Shown: positions 1 through 8,246 of the stretch, one piece after another
Numbering within the stretch: position 1 is the stretch's first letter
Layout: each line of letters starts with the position of its first letter
Assembly (NCBI RefSeq): GCF_015191005.1
Contig: NZ_CP040442.1
Location: 186,001 to 250,000, forward strand
Length of the DNA stretch: 64,000 bases
Origin: Kaistella flava (ex Peng et al. 2021)
GTDB taxonomy: Bacteria; Bacteroidota; Bacteroidia; Flavobacteriales; Weeksellaceae
Direction: 5' to 3'
Notes under the pieces: model-generated
What the model was told of the DNA's origin: nothing
The model's database searches: none
The model's input: the letters and a program-made list of their open reading frames with translations, nothing else
Made by a program: the position numbers and the translations under genes

Positions 1-594
1 TAAATAGCTGGAAATTAAAGTAATCAGAAACGCCAAAATCCCCGGAACTAAAGAAAGTCTATAATTGTAGTTGTCGTTAAACCAAAATTTTGGAACGATT
101 TCTAGACCGGAAGTTATTTTAACACTTTCAGTTTCGGGTGCGATTTTTACTTGAATCTGCTGGTTATAATTCTGTAAAATCTGCGAGAGATAACTTGCGG
201 AAAGTCCGGCTTTGGTTCCGTTGATGGCGTTGATGGCGAGCAATACTTTTTCGTTGTTTTCACGAACCAGATTTTTCTCGAAATTGTTAGGGATTTCTAA
301 AATTAAATCGACTTTATCATTTTCAACTTCCTGGTAAGCTTGAGAATAACTTTCGCCATAATTGATAATTTCAAAATAGCTTGAAGCCGTAATTTCCCGA
401 ATGAGCTCTCTGGAAAAAGTAGATTTGTCGTGATCTACGACTGCAATTTTTATATTTTTGATTTCATAACTCGCTGCCAAAGGAAGAATCACCAACTGAA
501 TCACCGGCATCACGAAGATAATGGCCAGGATTGCTTTGTTCCTGAAAATCTGCAGGAATTCTTTTTTGATCAATATGCGTAATGTTCTGAACAT
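1..594 (-). CDS. ABC-2 type permease, C-terminal part beyond the window (partial)
   Basis: An open frame starts with ATG at 594 on the minus strand and stays open for 198 codons to the left edge. It begins MFRTLRILIKKEFLQIFRNK, followed by a hydrophobic segment (residues about 21-42). A long extracytoplasmic stretch follows, and a second hydrophobic segment starts near the edge (LVPGILAFLITLI). This is the layout of ABC-2 permeases of the YbhR/YbhS/YhhJ type. The protein resembles its neighbour at 814-1914, so the two probably form a heterodimeric membrane channel used by the ATPases at 5155-6835. It is the last visible gene of the efflux operon. The substrate is unknown; cationic drugs are typical for the family. 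Confidence 0.85.
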   Translation of the reverse strand, partial: MFRTLRILIKKEFLQIFRNKAILAIIFVMPVIQLVILPLAASYEIKNIKIAVVDHDKSTFSRELIREITASSYFEIINYGESYSQAYQEVENDKVDLILEIPNNFEKNLVRENNEKVLLAINAINGTKAGLSASYLSQILQNYNQQIQVKIAPETESVKITSGLEIVPKFWFNDNYNYRLSLVPGILAFLITLISSYL

Positions 595-610
595 TTTATT
601 TTACTTGAAG

Positions 611-640
611 GTTTTTTAACCACAAAGTCACAAAGTTTTT
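611..640 (+). repeat. dispersed AACCACAAAG-type repeat unit, single copy
   Basis: The intergenic sequence contains TTAACCACAAAGTCACAAAG followed by a T run. It is one member of a family found in many gaps of this window (see 6892-7173, 9519-9682, 34301-34453, 41461-41816, 47087-47385, 50029-50266). The 219-base gap between the two permease genes holds this unit and the structured element at 711-808. Confidence 0.6.
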
Positions 641-710
641 ATTTTACGATGTTTTTAAAAAGACCATGAAGTTTATTTTATTTTAATCTCACTTTTTATT
701 TTATCTAAAA

Positions 711-808
711 CCTGCAGCCCGACTTGAACGGAGCTCTTTTTTATTGGTGGCTGAGCCTGTCGAAGCCATCAATAAAAAAAGCGGGAGTGGAAGGCGGAAA
801 TGTCTGCC
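711..808 (+). repeat. structured intergenic element, long hairpin (tentative relative of 12591-12721)
   Basis: A G+C-rich block contains AGCCCGACTTGAACGGAGC, then a long hairpin whose arms are TTTTTTATTG/CAATAAAAAA and TGGCT/AGCCA, then GCGGGAGTGGAAGGCGG. The order AGCCC-GA...CGG, hairpin, AGCGG...GGCGG resembles the elements at 12591-12721 and 57815-57960, but the match is looser and lacks their conserved 5' half. The hairpin tip carries GGCTgagcctgtcgaAGCC, itself palindromic. It lies between two co-directional minus-strand permease genes. No coding role is apparent. Confidence 0.5.
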
Positions 809-813
809 ATAAA

Positions 814-1914
814 TCATTCTAATCTTATTTTAAATTTTTTCACTGCGATGACGAATAATATGGCCATCATTCCGAAAAGTACTACTATTTGTTTCCAGAT
901 GACTTCGATGCCGGTGCCTTTGATCATTACGTTTTTTACAATTTCATAATACCATTTTGCCGGGATGAGGTTGCCGATGACTTGTAGCGGAACGGGCATG
1001 TTTTCGACGGGGAACATAAAGCCGCTCAGCATTAATGTTGGAAGCATGGTTCCAACAAGTGAAATCAGCATGGCGACTTGTTGGGTATTGGTTACAATTG
1101 AAATGATAATTCCGATTAAAAGATTGGTGATAATGAATATAATGCTGACAAATAATAGTAAAAACAGGCTTCCCTGGATGGGTAAATCGAGTAGGGTGAC
1201 GCTTAAAATAAGGATTGAAATGAGGATAATCATCGATAATATAAAGTACGGAATTGCTTTTGCCAGAATGATTGTGGATGGTTTCATGGGCGAAACTAAA
1301 AGGATTTCCATGGTGCCGGATTCTTTTTCGCGGACAATGGCAATGGCAGTCATCAATACGCAGATAATTAAAAGGATGAGCGCCATTACGCCGGGAACGA
1401 AATTGGGCGCGCCTTTGAGTTGCGGATTGTATAGCATTCGGATTTCGGGTTGTACGCCGGAAGCTTGCTGCAAGGTTTTCTGTCCGTAATAATCCATTAA
1501 TATATTGGACATGAAGTTGTAAATCTGATTGGCGAGATTAATATCGGTTCCGTCGGTAATCAGCTGTATTTGCGTTTTTTTTCCTACGATCAGGTTTTCC
1601 GAAAACTGCTGCGGAATGACGAGAATCATTTTTATTTTTCCTCCTTTGAAAGCGTCTTCAGCTTGGTCGATTGAGGTTAAAGATTTATCGACATCGAAAT
1701 ATTGATTGGCATTTATTTTTGAAATCAGCTCTATGGAACTCTGAGTTTTGTCCTGATCGAGAACACCGATTTTTGTATTTTTAACTTCGGTACTTAAAGC
1801 GAAACCGAAAAGTAAAACCTGTACGATTGGCATTCCGAAAAGAATCAATAATGTCCTTCTGTCACGTAAAACGTGCCAAAATTCTTTTTTCACAAAAGTG
1901 ATTAATTGTTTCAT
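814..1914 (-). CDS. ABC-2 type permease of a YbhFSR-like efflux system
   Basis: The 366-residue protein has one N-terminal membrane segment (about 21-42), a large extracytoplasmic domain, and about five C-terminal hydrophobic segments (from about 170) containing REKESGTMEILLVSPM, a sequence typical of the ABC-2 family next to the ATPase-coupling region. ATG at 1914 is a clear start. It should pair with the permease at 1-594 as the membrane part of a drug or metabolite exporter powered by the ATPases at 5155-6835 and reaching the cell surface through the adaptor (7203) and TolC-like channel (8240). The upstream gene is now about 3.2 kb away because of nested insertion sequences, so transcription from the operon promoter may be reduced. 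Confidence 0.9.
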   Translation of the reverse strand: MKQLITFVKKEFWHVLRDRRTLLILFGMPIVQVLLFGFALSTEVKNTKIGVLDQDKTQSSIELISKINANQYFDVDKSLTSIDQAEDAFKGGKIKMILVIPQQFSENLIVGKKTQIQLITDGTDINLANQIYNFMSNILMDYYGQKTLQQASGVQPEIRMLYNPQLKGAPNFVPGVMALILLIICVLMTAIAIVREKESGTMEILLVSPMKPSTIILAKAIPYFILSMIILISILILSVTLLDLPIQGSLFLLLFVSIIFIITNLLIGIIISIVTNTQQVAMLISLVGTMLPTLMLSGFMFPVENMPVPLQVIGNLIPAKWYYEIVKNVMIKGTGIEVIWKQIVVLFGMMAILFVIAVKKFKIRLE

Positions 1915-1919
1915 TTCTT

Positions 1920-1954
1920 TTAATAATCGATTATTGATCTTCGATAGTTGATTG
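1920..1954 (-). repeat. heptamer-period array before permease start
   Basis: Read on the minus strand, five 7-base units (CAATCAA, CTATCGA, AGATCAA, TAATCGA, TTATTAA) run up to 5 bases before the ATG at 1914. The shared core is nnATCnA. It matches the spacing and position of the arrays at 6837-6871, 14242-14276 and 40911-40952. Confidence 0.55.
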
Positions 1955-2000
1955 CTTTCCTAAAGAATTATTATTTATCCAAAAAGTTCTCTTTTAATCT

Positions 2001-2028
2001 TTTTTTACCGCAAAAGTTTCCAAAAGCA
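2001..2028 (+). repeat. dispersed ACCGCAAAAG-type repeat unit
   Basis: The sequence TTTTTTACCGCAAAAGTTTC followed by CAAAAG is a variant of the dispersed intergenic family (compare 6992-7020). It lies in the stretch between the permease start and the IS3 left end, which otherwise shows no gene; the 88-codon frame in this stretch has no recognisable content. Confidence 0.5.
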
Positions 2029-2634
2029 TTCTTTCTATTTAGTTATTCAAGAGTTTGCAAAACGTGGAGTAGATCTATGTTTTATTTTTTGCAATCTTTT
2101 ATTATACTAATTTTTCTCATTTGCTGCTTTTCCGGTTTGAATTATATGTATTTTTGCCAATCCCTGAATAGTGTTGACTTGTTTTTATATAATTATTTTC
2201 ATGATCGTTGTTGAATGTGGCTGTTAAAATGTGGGTAAATTTTAAGTGCAATCATTTCTAAATTTATCCATATTTTAATAGCTTTCCACACTAGGTAACC
2301 TCTTTTTTTACGGCTCATTATTATCATAGATGGTGATAATGGGATGGGATGAAAATCCCTTTTCTTGCCATCTTCTTTCAAATTCTACAGGCGATAACCG
2401 GCCAAGGTTATTATGTGGTCGGCGGTTATTATATTGATCAACCGCTCGCTTTGTAAATTTCTTCAACTGTTCAAAGTTCATGGGTTTCCATCGATCCAGA
2501 TATTCTTCTTTTATGGTCTTGTTTATCCGCTCTGCATATGCATTATCCTGTGCAGACAAGGCCATGCTTATTTGGGTAGCCCCTTCTTTCAGCAACTTGA
2601 CATATTCTTTATAAATGTATTGCCCTCCTCTGTC

Positions 2635-4149
2635 CTAATCTTTATACACATCTTTTTGCCGGTAACTGAGGATTTAAATCTCTGTAAATCAAGTGATTAA
2701 GCTTGTTTTTCACCTTGTTGTTTCGTATCTTTAAGGATGCAAAACACCTGTTGTTCAGCCATTTACACTGTAAAAGTACCCGATGTTCGAATCCAAAAAA
2801 GAATTGAATTCTCCATGAATAAAATGTTAACTTTAGGCAGTTCGATTGTGAATCGATTGTCGAGTTTACACACAGAAAAAATCGGATTTTATAGAATGCT
2901 TTCAAATACACGATTTTCACATGACGACCTTTAGAAGGGTCATTTAAACTTTGCTTGTCCAATATGGATACCGACCATGTTTTGGCTATTCAGGATACTA
3001 CAGAGTTTAATTATGGGGGATTGAAGTCTAAATTAGGACCTGATGATCCTGACATTGGACCAACAGGTTCATCTAAGATTGCTGGCTTTTTTTGTCACCC
3101 AATGCTTATTGTAAACCCGATTTTAAACTCGCTAATTGGTTTTTCATCAGTTCAGATTTATAATCGTACTTGGGGACAACCAGATAAAAAAGAACGAAAG
3201 TACAACCAGATAGATATTGAAGAAAAGGAATCCTATCGATGGATTAAGTCCTCTATTGAAACAAAAGAATTACTCCCTGAGAATGTTAAAGTTACTATTA
3301 TTGGAGATCGCGAGAATGATATTTATGAAGACTTTGATCGGGTTCCCGATGAAAGAACCAATCTGCTAATTCGCTCTAGATGTGATAGAAACATAGTTGG
3401 AGAACATAAAAAGCTCTACAATTTACTTGATAACACTATTGTTGCAGGAAGTGTGGAAGTTGAGATTACCGGACAAAAGAATCGAAAAAAACGAACAGCT
3501 TTAATAGATGTGAAATTTACAAAAGCTAAAATTTGTGCACCAACCAGATTAAACGTTTCTCAAAAAAATATTGAAATTTATGTAATTGAAGCAACTGAAA
3601 ATCCATCAACGATTCCGACCAATGAAGTTGGGATTTCTTGGAAGTTACTAACGACACATAAAATTGAGAATTTAGAAAAGCCATCGAATGCATTAATTGG
3701 TATAAGAAACGTTGGTTAATCGAGGAACTTTTTAGAGTTATTAAAACGAAAGGATTTGAAATCGAATCAAGTCAGCTTGGAGATGGTTTTAAACTCAAAA
3801 AATTACTTGCCATGACATTAGAAGTTGCTCTGCAAGTTATGCGTCTAAAGCTATCATTAAATGAAGTGAATCAAAAACAAGACAATCTATTTAATAGCAA
3901 TGAAATCAAGTTTTTAGAGAAAGTGAATAGAAAAATAGAAGGGCAAACTCAAAAACAAAAAAATCCATACAACGAACAAACGCTAGCTTGGATCACGTGG
4001 ATAATTGCTCGTATCGGTGGTTGGACAGGATACAAATCGCAAGGTCCTCCAGGTTATATAACAATAAAAAATGGGTTAGATAGATATCACCAACAATATG
4101 AAGGTTTTTTAATGTTTTCTGATGATTAGGATTTGTGTATAAAGATTAG
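2635..4149 (+). mobile_element. IS4-family insertion sequence nested in the IS3 element
   Basis: The element starts CTAATCTTTATACACA and ends with the inverted copy TGTGTATAAAGATTAG at 4149. Direct 8-bp target duplications CCTCTGTC flank it at 2627-2634 and 4150-4157. Length is 1515 bp. It encodes one transposase on the plus strand, opposite to the host IS3 genes, now broken by two frameshifts. The intact termini and identical target duplications point to a fairly recent insertion. Confidence 0.93.
2737..4129 (+). pseudogene. IS4-family DDE transposase with two frameshifts
   Basis: Three pieces in different frames together make one transposase. The N-terminal piece (2737-2934) ends at TAG; the middle piece (open from about 2935 to 3719) has D in AIQDTTEFNY and D in TIIGDREND; the last piece (about 3690-4129) contains WYKKRWLIEELFRVIK, which fits the IS4 YREK signature Y-2-R-3-E-6-K. 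The break near 2931 is in CTTTAG, where one more T restores the frame; the second is near 3690, also a one-base loss. Programmed frameshifting twice is unlikely, so it is probably dead, unless one indel is a sequencing error. Confidence 0.85.
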
Positions 4150-4660
4150 CCTCTGTCTGAGTGATGGATTTTAGGAAAACAATGGTCTTTTAACGCCATT
4201 TTCAAGGCTTCTACATTCGCTGTTGCCCTCATATTATTGGATATTTTGTATCCTGTAATCTTTTTAGTGTATACATCAATGATGAAAACTGCGTAATAAA
4301 ACCTATCGTTAACATAAATATACGTAATATCCGATTGCCAAATGGTATTAGGTGCATTTACTTCCATGCCTTTGATAAGATTGGGATATTCGCAGGCGAC
4401 AGAATGAGTCGTTCTGCGGTAATTCCTCTTGTGCTCCAGCCTGAAACCCAATTCCATAAAAAGCTCTATGAAGCGGTCTCTGCCTATGAATTCCGGCTTT
4501 AAGGCATAATACATTTTCTCTACTCCGCATCCTGGGTGTTCACTCCGGAGTTCGCGGGCTTCCAACATTAGAACACGTACTTTTTCATCAAAAATGTTCT
4601 GGCGATACTCATATTGTTGCACCGCCTGCCTGCTGATCCCAACTGCTCGATACAAAGCAT

Positions 4661-5071
4661 TCAGGGTGAATTCTTTTTCTTCGGAATGTTGCCTGAACCA
4701 CCAGAGCGTTGGTTGCCGTAATTTTTTTTTATGTCAATATCCAGATCCTCCTTGGCTATATCAATCATTTTTTCCAGATAATCGATCATAATCTGCTTCT
4801 GGCCAACGGCTTGCTCAAGTTCTTTAATCTTCTGCTCGAGTTCTTTTAGCCTATGTACACTGCTTTCTTTCATTTCTACAACTCTAATTCCTTTCTCGTT
4901 AAAGGTAGAAAATTTATAGATCCATAGGTAAATAGCAGAGTCTGATATTCCATACAATTTTTCAAGCTGTAATACACTGAATTTTCCACTCTCAAATAGA
5001 GAGACAATCTCTCTCTTAAATTCTTCGCTGAAAACCCGATGCTTCTGCAGTTTCTTAATGTTTGCTTTCAT
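4661..5071 (-). CDS. IS3-family transposase OrfA
   Basis: The 136-residue protein starts MKANIKKLQKHRVFSEEFKR and has an N-terminal helix-turn-helix (FSEEFKREIVSLFESGKFSV... ISDSAIYLWIYKF, about residues 14-54). A leucine-zipper-like coiled coil follows (about 66-105, HRLKELEQKIKELEQAVG). This is the usual OrfA design, binding the IS ends and multimerising with OrfB. The end of the frame carries the AAGAAAAAG stretch where a -1 shift into orfB could occur. It appears intact, but its OrfB partner is disrupted here. Confidence 0.88.
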   Translation of the reverse strand: MKANIKKLQKHRVFSEEFKREIVSLFESGKFSVLQLEKLYGISDSAIYLWIYKFSTFNEKGIRVVEMKESSVHRLKELEQKIKELEQAVGQKQIMIDYLEKMIDIAKEDLDIDIKKNYGNQRSGGSGNIPKKKNSP

Positions 5072-5115
5072 ATTTGTTGACTTATTTATGTCAACCTATA
5101 TCAGGGACGGACATT

Positions 5116-5157
5116 TCATCTATCATCTATCATCTATCATCTATCATCCATCATCTA
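5116..5157 (-). repeat. perfect heptamer tandem repeat over an ATPase stop codon
   Basis: Six tandem units on the plus strand, TCATCTA four times, TCATCCA once, TCATCTA once. The last unit overlaps the stop codon (TAG) of the ATPase gene ending at 5155. In the sense of the operon the unit reads TAGATGA, which contains both stop and ATG triplets. The IS3 right end lies 2 bases away. Confidence 0.8.
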
Positions 5158-5907
5158 TTCAACTCTTTTTGCGCCTCTTGCTAATTCATAAAAAACTTCA
5201 TCCATCGTTGTTGCATTAAACTGTTTTTTCAAATTTGACGGCGTATCCAGTGCGGCGATTTTTCCATCAACCATGATGGAAACGCGGTCGCAATATTCTG
5301 CTTCATCCATATAATGGGTGGTTACAAAAATGGTAATTCCGCGGTCTGCTGCGTCATAAATCATGCTCCAGAATTGTCTTCTCGTTACAGGATCGACGCC
5401 GCCAGTTGGTTCATCTAAAAACACAATTTGTGGTTCATGAAAAATAGCAACAGAAAAAGCGAGTTTCTGTTTCCAACCCAAAGGAAGTTGCGAAACCAGT
5501 TTGTTTTTTTCCTCTTCCAAGCCCAGTTCTTTGATAAGTTCGGCACTTTTTGTTTTCAATTCTTTTCTTGGGATTCCATAAATTCCGCCAAAGAATTCCA
5601 GATTTTCTTTGACAGTCAGATTTCCGTACAAAGAAAATTTCTGACTCATGTAGCCAATATTTCTTTTGATTTTTTCTGTTTCGCGATAGACATCAAAACC
5701 GGCAACCGTAGCATTTCCTGAAGTTGGAACAGAAAGTCCGCAAAACATTCTCATCGCCGTTGTTTTTCCCGCGCCATTTGCACCAAGAAATCCAAAAATT
5801 TCTCCTTTCTTCACTTCAAAACTGATGTGATCAACTGCCACAAAATGGCCAAAAGATTTGGTGATTTTTTCTGCGGTAATGGCGATATTTAGATTTTTAG
5901 GATTCAT
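5155..5907 (-). CDS. ABC transporter ATPase, second of two YbhF-half-like subunits
   Basis: The protein has Walker A GANGAGKTT and Walker B IVFLDEP. Its signature is atypical, LPLGWKQKL instead of LSGG, as in the second nucleotide-binding half of YbhF-type exporters. Residues MDEVF near the C-terminus are also typical of this drug-export group. I chose ATG at 5907, one base after the upstream TAA; an in-frame ATG at 5922, overlapping the upstream gene, is equally open. It should form a heterodimer with the 308-residue ATPase encoded just upstream and power the permeases at 814-1914 and 1-594. In E. coli these two domains are one polypeptide. Confidence 0.92.
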   Translation of the reverse strand: MNPKNLNIAITAEKITKSFGHFVAVDHISFEVKKGEIFGFLGANGAGKTTAMRMFCGLSVPTSGNATVAGFDVYRETEKIKRNIGYMSQKFSLYGNLTVKENLEFFGGIYGIPRKELKTKSAELIKELGLEEEKNKLVSQLPLGWKQKLAFSVAIFHEPQIVFLDEPTGGVDPVTRRQFWSMIYDAADRGITIFVTTHYMDEAEYCDRVSIMVDGKIAALDTPSNLKKQFNATTMDEVFYELARGAKRVE

Positions 5908-5908
5908 T

Positions 5909-6835
5909 TTAATTATTTTCATGAGAAAGCAACTGGATGAAACTGTCTTCGGTATTCGCTTTTACGGCTTTGACTTCTATATTTTCAAATCCATTATTTT
6001 TTAGAAATTCCTCAATAGAATGAATGTTGAAGTTTATATTTTTATCTACGCTCAAATGCACAAATTCACCAAAAGCATAAACGTTTTTTTTCTGGTCGAA
6101 ATTTTCTAAAGCTTTTAAAACCTGAGATGTTCGTCCGGCCTTTACCTCAAAAAGTAAGTCAGGGTAGGAGTTGCTGATGTTTTCGGGTGTTTCAATCGAT
6201 AGTATTTTTCCATTTTGCATTAAAGCGATTCGGTCACAGAGCGAAGCTTCGTCCATATAAGGCGTTGCAACAACCATGGTGATTCCCTGTTTTTTCAGGC
6301 GTTTTAGCATTACCCAAAATTCTTTTCGTGAAACAGGATCAACTCCAGTTGTCGGCTCATCAAGAAATAAAACTTTCGGTTTGTGAATTAAGGCGCAACA
6401 CAAGGCGAGTTTCTGTTTCATACCGCCCGATAATTGTCCGGCTTTTCGGGTTTTAAAAGGTTCAATCTGAATATAAATATCTTTGATTAAATCGTAGTTT
6501 TCCTCAATCGTTGTATTAAAAACGCTGGCGAAAAACTGTAGATTTTCTTCGACTGTCAAATCCTGATACAAGGAAAATTTCCCAGGCATATATCCCAAAA
6601 TATGTCTGATTTTTTTATAATCTTTTACCATATCAAATTCCTCAATCCTTGCTGAACCTGAGTCAGGTAAAAGGAGCGTGGTCAACATTCTGAATATCGA
6701 AGTTTTGCCCGAGCCGTCAGGACCAATTAATCCGAAGATTTCTCCGTGGTCCACATCGAAACTCACGTCGTCAACAGCAAGGACTTTTTCTTTGCCGTAA
6801 GTTTTGATGAGGTTATTGACGGTGATTGATTTCAT
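5909..6835 (-). CDS. ABC transporter ATPase, first of two YbhF-half-like subunits
   Basis: The 308-residue protein shows Walker A GPDGSGKTS (residues 38-46), canonical signature LSGGMKQ (135-141), Walker B VLFLDEP (155-161) and a C-terminal extension of about 90 residues. It matches the N-terminal half of YbhF. ATG at 6835 is supported by a heptamer array ending one base before it. It is translationally close to the next ATPase gene. A standard plus an atypical signature in the two subunits suggests an asymmetric ATPase dimer. Confidence 0.92.
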   Translation of the reverse strand: MKSITVNNLIKTYGKEKVLAVDDVSFDVDHGEIFGLIGPDGSGKTSIFRMLTTLLLPDSGSARIEEFDMVKDYKKIRHILGYMPGKFSLYQDLTVEENLQFFASVFNTTIEENYDLIKDIYIQIEPFKTRKAGQLSGGMKQKLALCCALIHKPKVLFLDEPTTGVDPVSRKEFWVMLKRLKKQGITMVVATPYMDEASLCDRIALMQNGKILSIETPENISNSYPDLLFEVKAGRTSQVLKALENFDQKKNVYAFGEFVHLSVDKNINFNIHSIEEFLKNNGFENIEVKAVKANTEDSFIQLLSHENN

Positions 6836-6836
6836 T

Positions 6837-6871
6837 GGAGTCTGGATGTTTGGTATTGGATGCTGGGTGTG
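6837..6871 (-). repeat. heptamer-period array before ATPase start
   Basis: On the minus strand five degenerate units (CACACCC, AGCATCC, AATACCA, AACATCC, AGACTCC) run up to one base before ATG at 6835. The core is close to nnCAYCC, the same as in the array before the epimerase gene at 40953. Confidence 0.6.
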
Positions 6872-6891
6872 GGAATTAATTACTAAAAATT

Positions 6892-7173
6892 CTTAACCAC
6901 AAAACGCACAAAAGTTTTTTTTAAAGATGGAATCTATTGGGTTTTTTAAGATCATATAAAATGATGTTAGTTATTTTGATTTTATTGAAAATTTTTTTTA
7001 CCGCAAAAGAGACAAAAGTTGATTGCATATTTTTAGTGAATCAAAAGGTGGTAAAAGCTAGGCTTCTATTATTGCTTACTATTGTGAACTTTTATTTGTG
7101 TTTTTAACATATAGCTTTTGTGAACTTTTATATTAAATTTTTCCATACAGCTTTTGTGACTTTGTGGTTAAAT
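6892..7173. repeat. dispersed repeat, outer inverted pair with internal units
   Basis: The gap between the adaptor and ATPase genes (367 bases) begins with TTAACCACAAAACGCACAAA and ends with the inverse, GCTTTTGTGACTTTGTGG then TTAAA. Inside are a second forward unit (6992-7020, ACCGCAAAAGAGACAAAAG) and two copies of CTTTTGTGAACTTTTA-like sequence between 7080 and 7125. No gene is seen. The inverted ends give the block a MITE-like appearance. Confidence 0.6.
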
Positions 7174-7202
7174 AATTATAGAGTTCTTTTTCGTTTTAGT
7201 TC

Positions 7203-8174
7203 TTAAAATTTCACATCGGCGTACATTCCGATTTTGAGGAAGCCATTATTTTTAACATGGACTTTTACGGCATATACTAGATTGGCTCTTTCGTTTTTGG
7301 TTTGAATGGTTTTGGGAGTAAACTCGGCTTTTGAGCTGATCCAGTAAATGGTTCCGGGAACTTCATTGGTTTTTCCGTCTCCATTATCGAGTAAAACTTT
7401 GACTTGCTGACCGGTTTTTATTTTTGGCAATTGATCTCCGGTGATAAATATTTTTAAAGTCATCAAGTCGAGATTCGCCATTTTGAAAATGGGTTTTCCG
7501 ATAGTTGCGAATTCTCCTTCATTTGAATACTTTGTGAGAACCATTCCAGAAATTGGACTTTCGATCGTGTTGTTTTTTAGAAGTTCGTCAATCTGTTCTA
7601 CTTTTTTTTCGGTTGGTTTTCTTTCACTTAAAACGGCTCTGTTTTGAATGGCAACATTTTCTTTAGCTGCTGAAATTTGCTGATTGAGCGTTGTCAATTG
7701 AGTTTGTGCGGCTGCGATTTGTTTCTGAATGACATCAATAATTCCATTGGCGTCATCAAGTTGTTTTTTGGTAGCTGCATCTTCTCGAACGAGATTCGCG
7801 GTTCTGTTGCGCTCTCTGACTGCATTTTGCAACTGCTCTTTTAAAACCGAAATATTGGCATTTTGAGTATTAAACTGCGATTCTAAAACCTGAATTTGCG
7901 GAAGCGCTGAATTGGTTTTCTGGTCGATAGCATCCAAACTAGCCACGACCTGCTCTTTCTGTAGTTCGACTGTTTTCGGATCAATTTCTCCAACGTTTTG
8001 ATTCTTAGTAAGCTGTTGGCCTTCTTCCACATTCAGCTTCAAAATTGTTCCGCTGGCTTTTGCGGTGACCATGACTTCATCAGCTTCAAAAGTTCCGGAA
8101 GCATCGTAATTTTGGTCTGAATTATTACAGGAAAAAAGAGTGAGAGCAGCTATTATTAGTATATGTTTTTTCAT
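7203..8174 (-). CDS. HlyD-family periplasmic adaptor lipoprotein (YbhG-like)
   Basis: The 323-residue protein has a lipoprotein signal with lipobox LFSC (Cys16). Two biotinyl-lipoyl-like halves, at VTAKASGTILKLNVEEGQQL (about 36-56) and TIESPISGMVLTKYSNEGE (about 203-221), enclose a long alpha-helical hairpin rich in Gln and Ala. A C-terminal beta-barrel domain ends in LKIGMYADVKF. This is the membrane fusion protein design that links an inner-membrane pump to a TolC channel. It lies between the channel gene and the ATPases, so it is the adaptor of this ABC efflux system. ATG at 8174 gives the signal peptide directly. Confidence 0.92.
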   Translation of the reverse strand: MKKHILIIAALTLFSCNNSDQNYDASGTFEADEVMVTAKASGTILKLNVEEGQQLTKNQNVGEIDPKTVELQKEQVVASLDAIDQKTNSALPQIQVLESQFNTQNANISVLKEQLQNAVRERNRTANLVREDAATKKQLDDANGIIDVIQKQIAAAQTQLTTLNQQISAAKENVAIQNRAVLSERKPTEKKVEQIDELLKNNTIESPISGMVLTKYSNEGEFATIGKPIFKMANLDLMTLKIFITGDQLPKIKTGQQVKVLLDNGDGKTNEVPGTIYWISSKAEFTPKTIQTKNERANLVYAVKVHVKNNGFLKIGMYADVKF

Positions 8175-8211
8175 CGGAAGGGATTTTTAATTTTCTAAAA
8201 ATTAATAAATT

Positions 8212-8246
8212 TCATTACTCATTACTCATTACTCATTACTCATTGA
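8212..8246 (-). repeat. perfect heptamer tandem repeat over the channel-gene stop codon
   Basis: Four units TCATTAC and one TCATTGA in tandem; the last unit covers the stop codon (TGA, 8240-8242) of the TolC-like gene. In the sense of the operon the unit reads GTAATGA, containing a TAATGA stop-start overlap. The next start codon is about 65 bases downstream. Confidence 0.8.

Larger units (their letters stand above)
2308..4655 (-). pseudogene. IS3-family transposase OrfB, split by nested IS
   Basis: The N-terminal part (4655-4150) ends in HHSDRG, and the C-terminal part (2626-2308) continues with GQYIYKEYVKLLKEG. The catalytic triad is visible: D in WQSDITYI, D in HHSDRG, and E in NAYAERINKTIKEEY, typical of IS3 integrase-like cores. 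Removing 2627-4149 restores one frame exactly, so the gene was intact when the IS4-type element entered. No good ATG is present near 4655; expression would probably be by -1 frameshifting at the A-rich AAGAAAAAG near the end of orfA, as usual in IS3. It is inactive as it stands. Confidence 0.88.
2155..5113 (-). mobile_element. IS3-family insertion sequence, interrupted by an IS4-family element
   Basis: Ends are imperfect inverted repeats: TGCCAATCCCTGAATAGTG at 2155 and, read inward from 5113, TGTCCGTCCCTGATATAGG; 16 of the first 24 positions agree, including CCCTGA and TTGAC. Both sides are flanked by TTT, a possible 3-bp target duplication. Without the nested element and its duplicated target the length is about 1.44 kb, normal for IS3. 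It carries orfA (4661-5071) and a split orfB (4655 to 2308). It landed between the ATPase and permease genes of an efflux operon, directly beside a heptamer array (5116). Confidence 0.85.

Noticed and set aside
1948..2214. 88-codon plus-strand frame beside the IS3 left end
   Set aside because: It spans the IS boundary at 2155 and a dispersed repeat unit, and shows no domain or start signal.
2281..2310. Possible IS3 left end near CACACTAGGTAACC
   Set aside because: The inverted repeat at 2155 aligns far better with the right end and gives matching flanking TTT.
3686..3722. Second frame change in the IS4 transposase as programmed frameshifting
   Set aside because: There is no slippery run at the site, and another independent break lies upstream.
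5116..5157. Heptamer array as a CRISPR remnant
   Set aside because: Units are 7 bases with no spacers, and no cas genes are present.
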